From NCBI GenBank assembly GCA_031262125.1, contig JAISII010000172.1:1-6251 (forward strand): DNA of 6,251 bases. Reading direction: 5' to 3'. Positions 5,311 through 6,251 of this stretch are shown piece by piece (position 1 is the first letter of the stretch; each line of letters opens with the position of its first letter). This DNA comes from Oscillospiraceae bacterium. GTDB lineage: Bacteria; Bacillota; Clostridia; Oscillospirales; Acutalibacteraceae. A model generated the notes under the pieces. That model was not told where the DNA came from, ran no database searches, and saw only the letters and a program-made list of their open reading frames with translations. The translations under genes were made by a program, and so were the position numbers.

Positions 5311-5832
5311 ATGGATGTTTTTATTGAGCAACTGGTTAAAAAAAAGCAAACAGCGGCAGATTTTGCTAAAAAAGCAGCAATAGTTTTGGGCTGCATAGCT
5401 TTGCCGATAGCTGTAATGGCGTGCGTGTATATTAACTTCTATTTGTTTTATATAGGGTTGTTTTTAATACCGTTTTCGGCGTATTTTGGCTGGTACATGT
5501 TCGGCTTTGTTAATTTGGAGTTTGAATATATTGTTACTAACAGCACCCTAACAATCGATAAAATTTTGGGGCAACGCAGACGCAAACGCCTTATTAAAAT
5601 TGATATTCACGATATTAAAGCTTTAGAGCTTAACGCAAATGACGGCAAGTTAGAAAACGAACGCTATGCCAAAGTTGTAGAAGCGGCAAAAACCCAAAAA
5701 GGCACCGACCGTTGTGCCGCCGCTGTTTTTAACAACACTTTTGGCAACACACTAATTGTTTTCTCGCCCGACGAACGCACACTGGAGGCAATGAAGCCTT
5801 TTTTAAGCCCGACCGTAAGACGGGGCTTATAG
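5311..5832 (+). CDS. Small two-TM membrane protein of a Firmicutes DUF family (possibly DUF6106)
   Basis: This 173-residue protein is likely cotranscribed with the FtsEX cluster. An amphipathic N-terminus (MDVFIEQLVKKKQTAADF) is followed by two membrane segments, about 20-41 and 43-66. A soluble, strand-rich region (about 70-155) includes YIVTNSTLTIDKILG, then a basic RRRKRLIKIDI run and a conserved-looking IKALELN. This layout resembles membrane-anchored PH-like (bPH2-type) domains, and I believe the family is listed as DUF6106; neither could be checked. By the positive-inside rule the basic run, and so the soluble domain, should be cytoplasmic. The ATG at 5311 has only weak ribosome-binding words, supplied by the heptamer array upstream. 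A strong terminator follows 78 bp after the stop. The molecular role is unknown. Confidence 0.78.
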   Translation: MDVFIEQLVKKKQTAADFAKKAAIVLGCIALPIAVMACVYINFYLFYIGLFLIPFSAYFGWYMFGFVNLEFEYIVTNSTLTIDKILGQRRRKRLIKIDIHDIKALELNANDGKLENERYAKVVEAAKTQKGTDRCAAAVFNNTFGNTLIVFSPDERTLEAMKPFLSPTVRRGL

Positions 5833-5839
5833 TCAAAAC

Positions 5840-5866
5840 GCACAAAAACTAAAACAAATTTTGTGC
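5840..5866. repeat. Inverted repeat GCACAAAA / TTTTGTGC
   Basis: Eight-base perfect arms (5840-5847 and 5859-5866) surround an 11-nt A-rich loop, seven bases after the last stop codon of the cluster. No T-run follows, so it is not an intrinsic terminator by itself. It may stabilise the 3' end or be chance. Related GCACAA words recur at 5902 and, inverted, near 6143. Confidence 0.4.
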
Positions 5867-5909
5867 AGATTGCCCATAAAAAAAGAAAAAATCGTCATAT
5901 TGCACAAAT

Positions 5910-5947
5910 TAGCCCTTCACTTTTTGGTGAATGGGCTATATTTTTTT
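5910..5947 (+). terminator. Intrinsic terminator of the ftsEX-hydrolase cluster
   Basis: TAGCCCTTCAC (5910-5920) pairs with GTGAATGGGCTA (5927-5938): 11 base pairs with one bulged T and a TTTTTG loop. A seven-T run follows at 5941-5947. This is a classic rho-independent terminator on the plus strand. The flank on the other side is not T-rich when read leftward, so it is probably one-directional. Confidence 0.9.
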
Positions 5948-5964
5948 ATTTTACAAATTTCGTA

Positions 5965-5993
5965 TTGTATCTTTTTACCAAATATGTTATAAT
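5965..5993 (+). promoter_or_regulatory. Promoter pointing right into the non-coding right end
   Basis: TTGTAT (5965-5970), a 17-bp spacer and a consensus TATAAT (5988-5993) preceded by TGT form an extended -10 promoter. It starts 18 bp after the terminator T-run, so it begins a new transcript at about 6000. No ORF with a ribosome binding site follows inside the window. The target is either a small RNA or a gene beyond 6251. Confidence 0.6.
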
Positions 5994-6047
5994 ATTTGCT
6001 GTAACTTTTATTTAAATAACCAAAGTAAGTGTAAGCAAATATTATAA
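5987..6047. repeat. Perfect 14-bp inverted repeat overlapping the right-end promoter
   Basis: TTATAATATTTGCT (5987-6000) and AGCAAATATTATAA (6034-6047) are perfect reverse complements around a 33-bp spacer. The left arm contains the -10 box and the likely transcription start. The spacer holds a 12-bp palindrome TTATTTAAATAA (6008-6019). It could be an operator pair or the end of a palindromic element. Confidence 0.6.
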
Positions 6048-6211
6048 ATTTTATGTGCCGCCTGTTTTTGCTTTTGGCAAAAGGCGATGCACTAATTATA
6101 ACAAAACGCTTTGCGTTTATGTTATAATAATTAGTAACTAATTGTGCAAATTCCTGTGCATTATGCCTAATTAAGTTAAACTTCTTCATTTTAGGCAAAA
6201 ATGCCGTAAAA
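6000..6211 (+). ncRNA. Candidate structured transcript with serial hairpins; otherwise no gene
   Basis: From the predicted start at about 6000 to 6211 no credible coding frame exists, but several stems do. Hairpin A, 6059-6086: CGCC/GGCG plus TTTTGC/GCAAAA with a TGT bulge and a TTTTG loop. Hairpin B, 6092-6134: AAACGC/GCGTTT closed by a TTT loop, extended by ACA/TGT and by CTAATTATA with TATAATAATTAG, with small bulges. Hairpin C, 6189-6211: TTTTA-GGCA/TGCC-TAAAA with an AAAA loop and one bulge. Hairpin A is GC-capped, which argues against pure AT chance. No clear terminator was found before the window end. It could be a small RNA, a long 5' leader of a gene beyond the window, or a palindromic mobile element. 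Confidence 0.3.
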
Positions 6212-6251
6212 ATTTATTGATAAAATTTATAAAATTCGCATAAACAAAAAT

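Noticed and set aside
4834..5349. 171-residue minus-strand ORF opposite the M23 domain
   Set aside because: It is antisense to a well-supported gene with complete family motifs. Its Ala-rich stretches are the complement of Gly/Cys codons.
6053..6127. 24-codon plus-strand ORF with a hydrophobic start (ATG at 6053, TAA at 6125)
   Set aside because: It follows the right-end promoter but has no ribosome binding site, and its codons coincide with the arms of two hairpins. RNA structure explains the sequence better.
5917..6198. 93-residue minus-strand ORF rich in Lys, Tyr, Ile and Asn
   Set aside because: It runs through the terminator, the promoter and all the hairpins. It starts with TTG or ATG without a ribosome binding site and has the composition of chance translation of AT-rich DNA.

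Overview
The window looks like part of a low-to-mid G+C Firmicutes chromosome, most likely an uncultured gut-type clostridium (Oscillospiraceae/Ruminococcaceae-like). This rests on the TTG/GTG starts, AGGAGG-type ribosome binding sites, AT-rich intergenic DNA with sigma-A-like promoters, and gene content. It is mostly core chromosome. I see no transposase, phage gene, CRISPR array, tRNA or rRNA.

Left part, minus strand (1-902): the window opens inside the first codons of rpsF (ribosomal protein S6), read leftward. A near-perfect sigma-A promoter (232-259) drives it through a leader of about 150 nt. The leader folds on paper into a long 5' hairpin plus a three-way junction ending just before the ribosome binding site, as expected for an autoregulated ribosomal-protein operon. 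Behind it, also on the minus strand, lies a predicted secreted lipoprotein of unknown function (357-902).

Centre and right, plus strand (1048-5947): a promoter with repeated GTAAAATG words precedes a PucR/CdaR-type transcription regulator (1162-2247). A stem-loop separates it from a cell-division cluster: ftsE (ATPase), ftsX (membrane protein), an exported coiled-coil/M23 (LytM) peptidoglycan hydrolase with EnvC-like layout, and a small two-TM protein of a Firmicutes DUF family. FtsE and FtsX should form an ABC-type complex that uses cytoplasmic ATP hydrolysis to control the hydrolase outside the membrane. The hydrolase keeps all zinc-ligand and catalytic residues and carries a cysteine-rich insertion. 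The cluster ends at a strong intrinsic terminator (5910-5947).

Right end (5948-6251): no credible gene. A good promoter (5965-5993) points right into an AT-rich stretch packed with nested inverted repeats. This could be a small structured RNA, or a non-autonomous palindromic element.

The least explained points are the right-end hairpin region, a hairpin between the ribosome binding site and the conserved start of ftsX, a 7-bp tandem repeat that begins at the hydrolase stop codon, and the cysteine-rich insertion in the hydrolase. I found no clear new multi-gene system.
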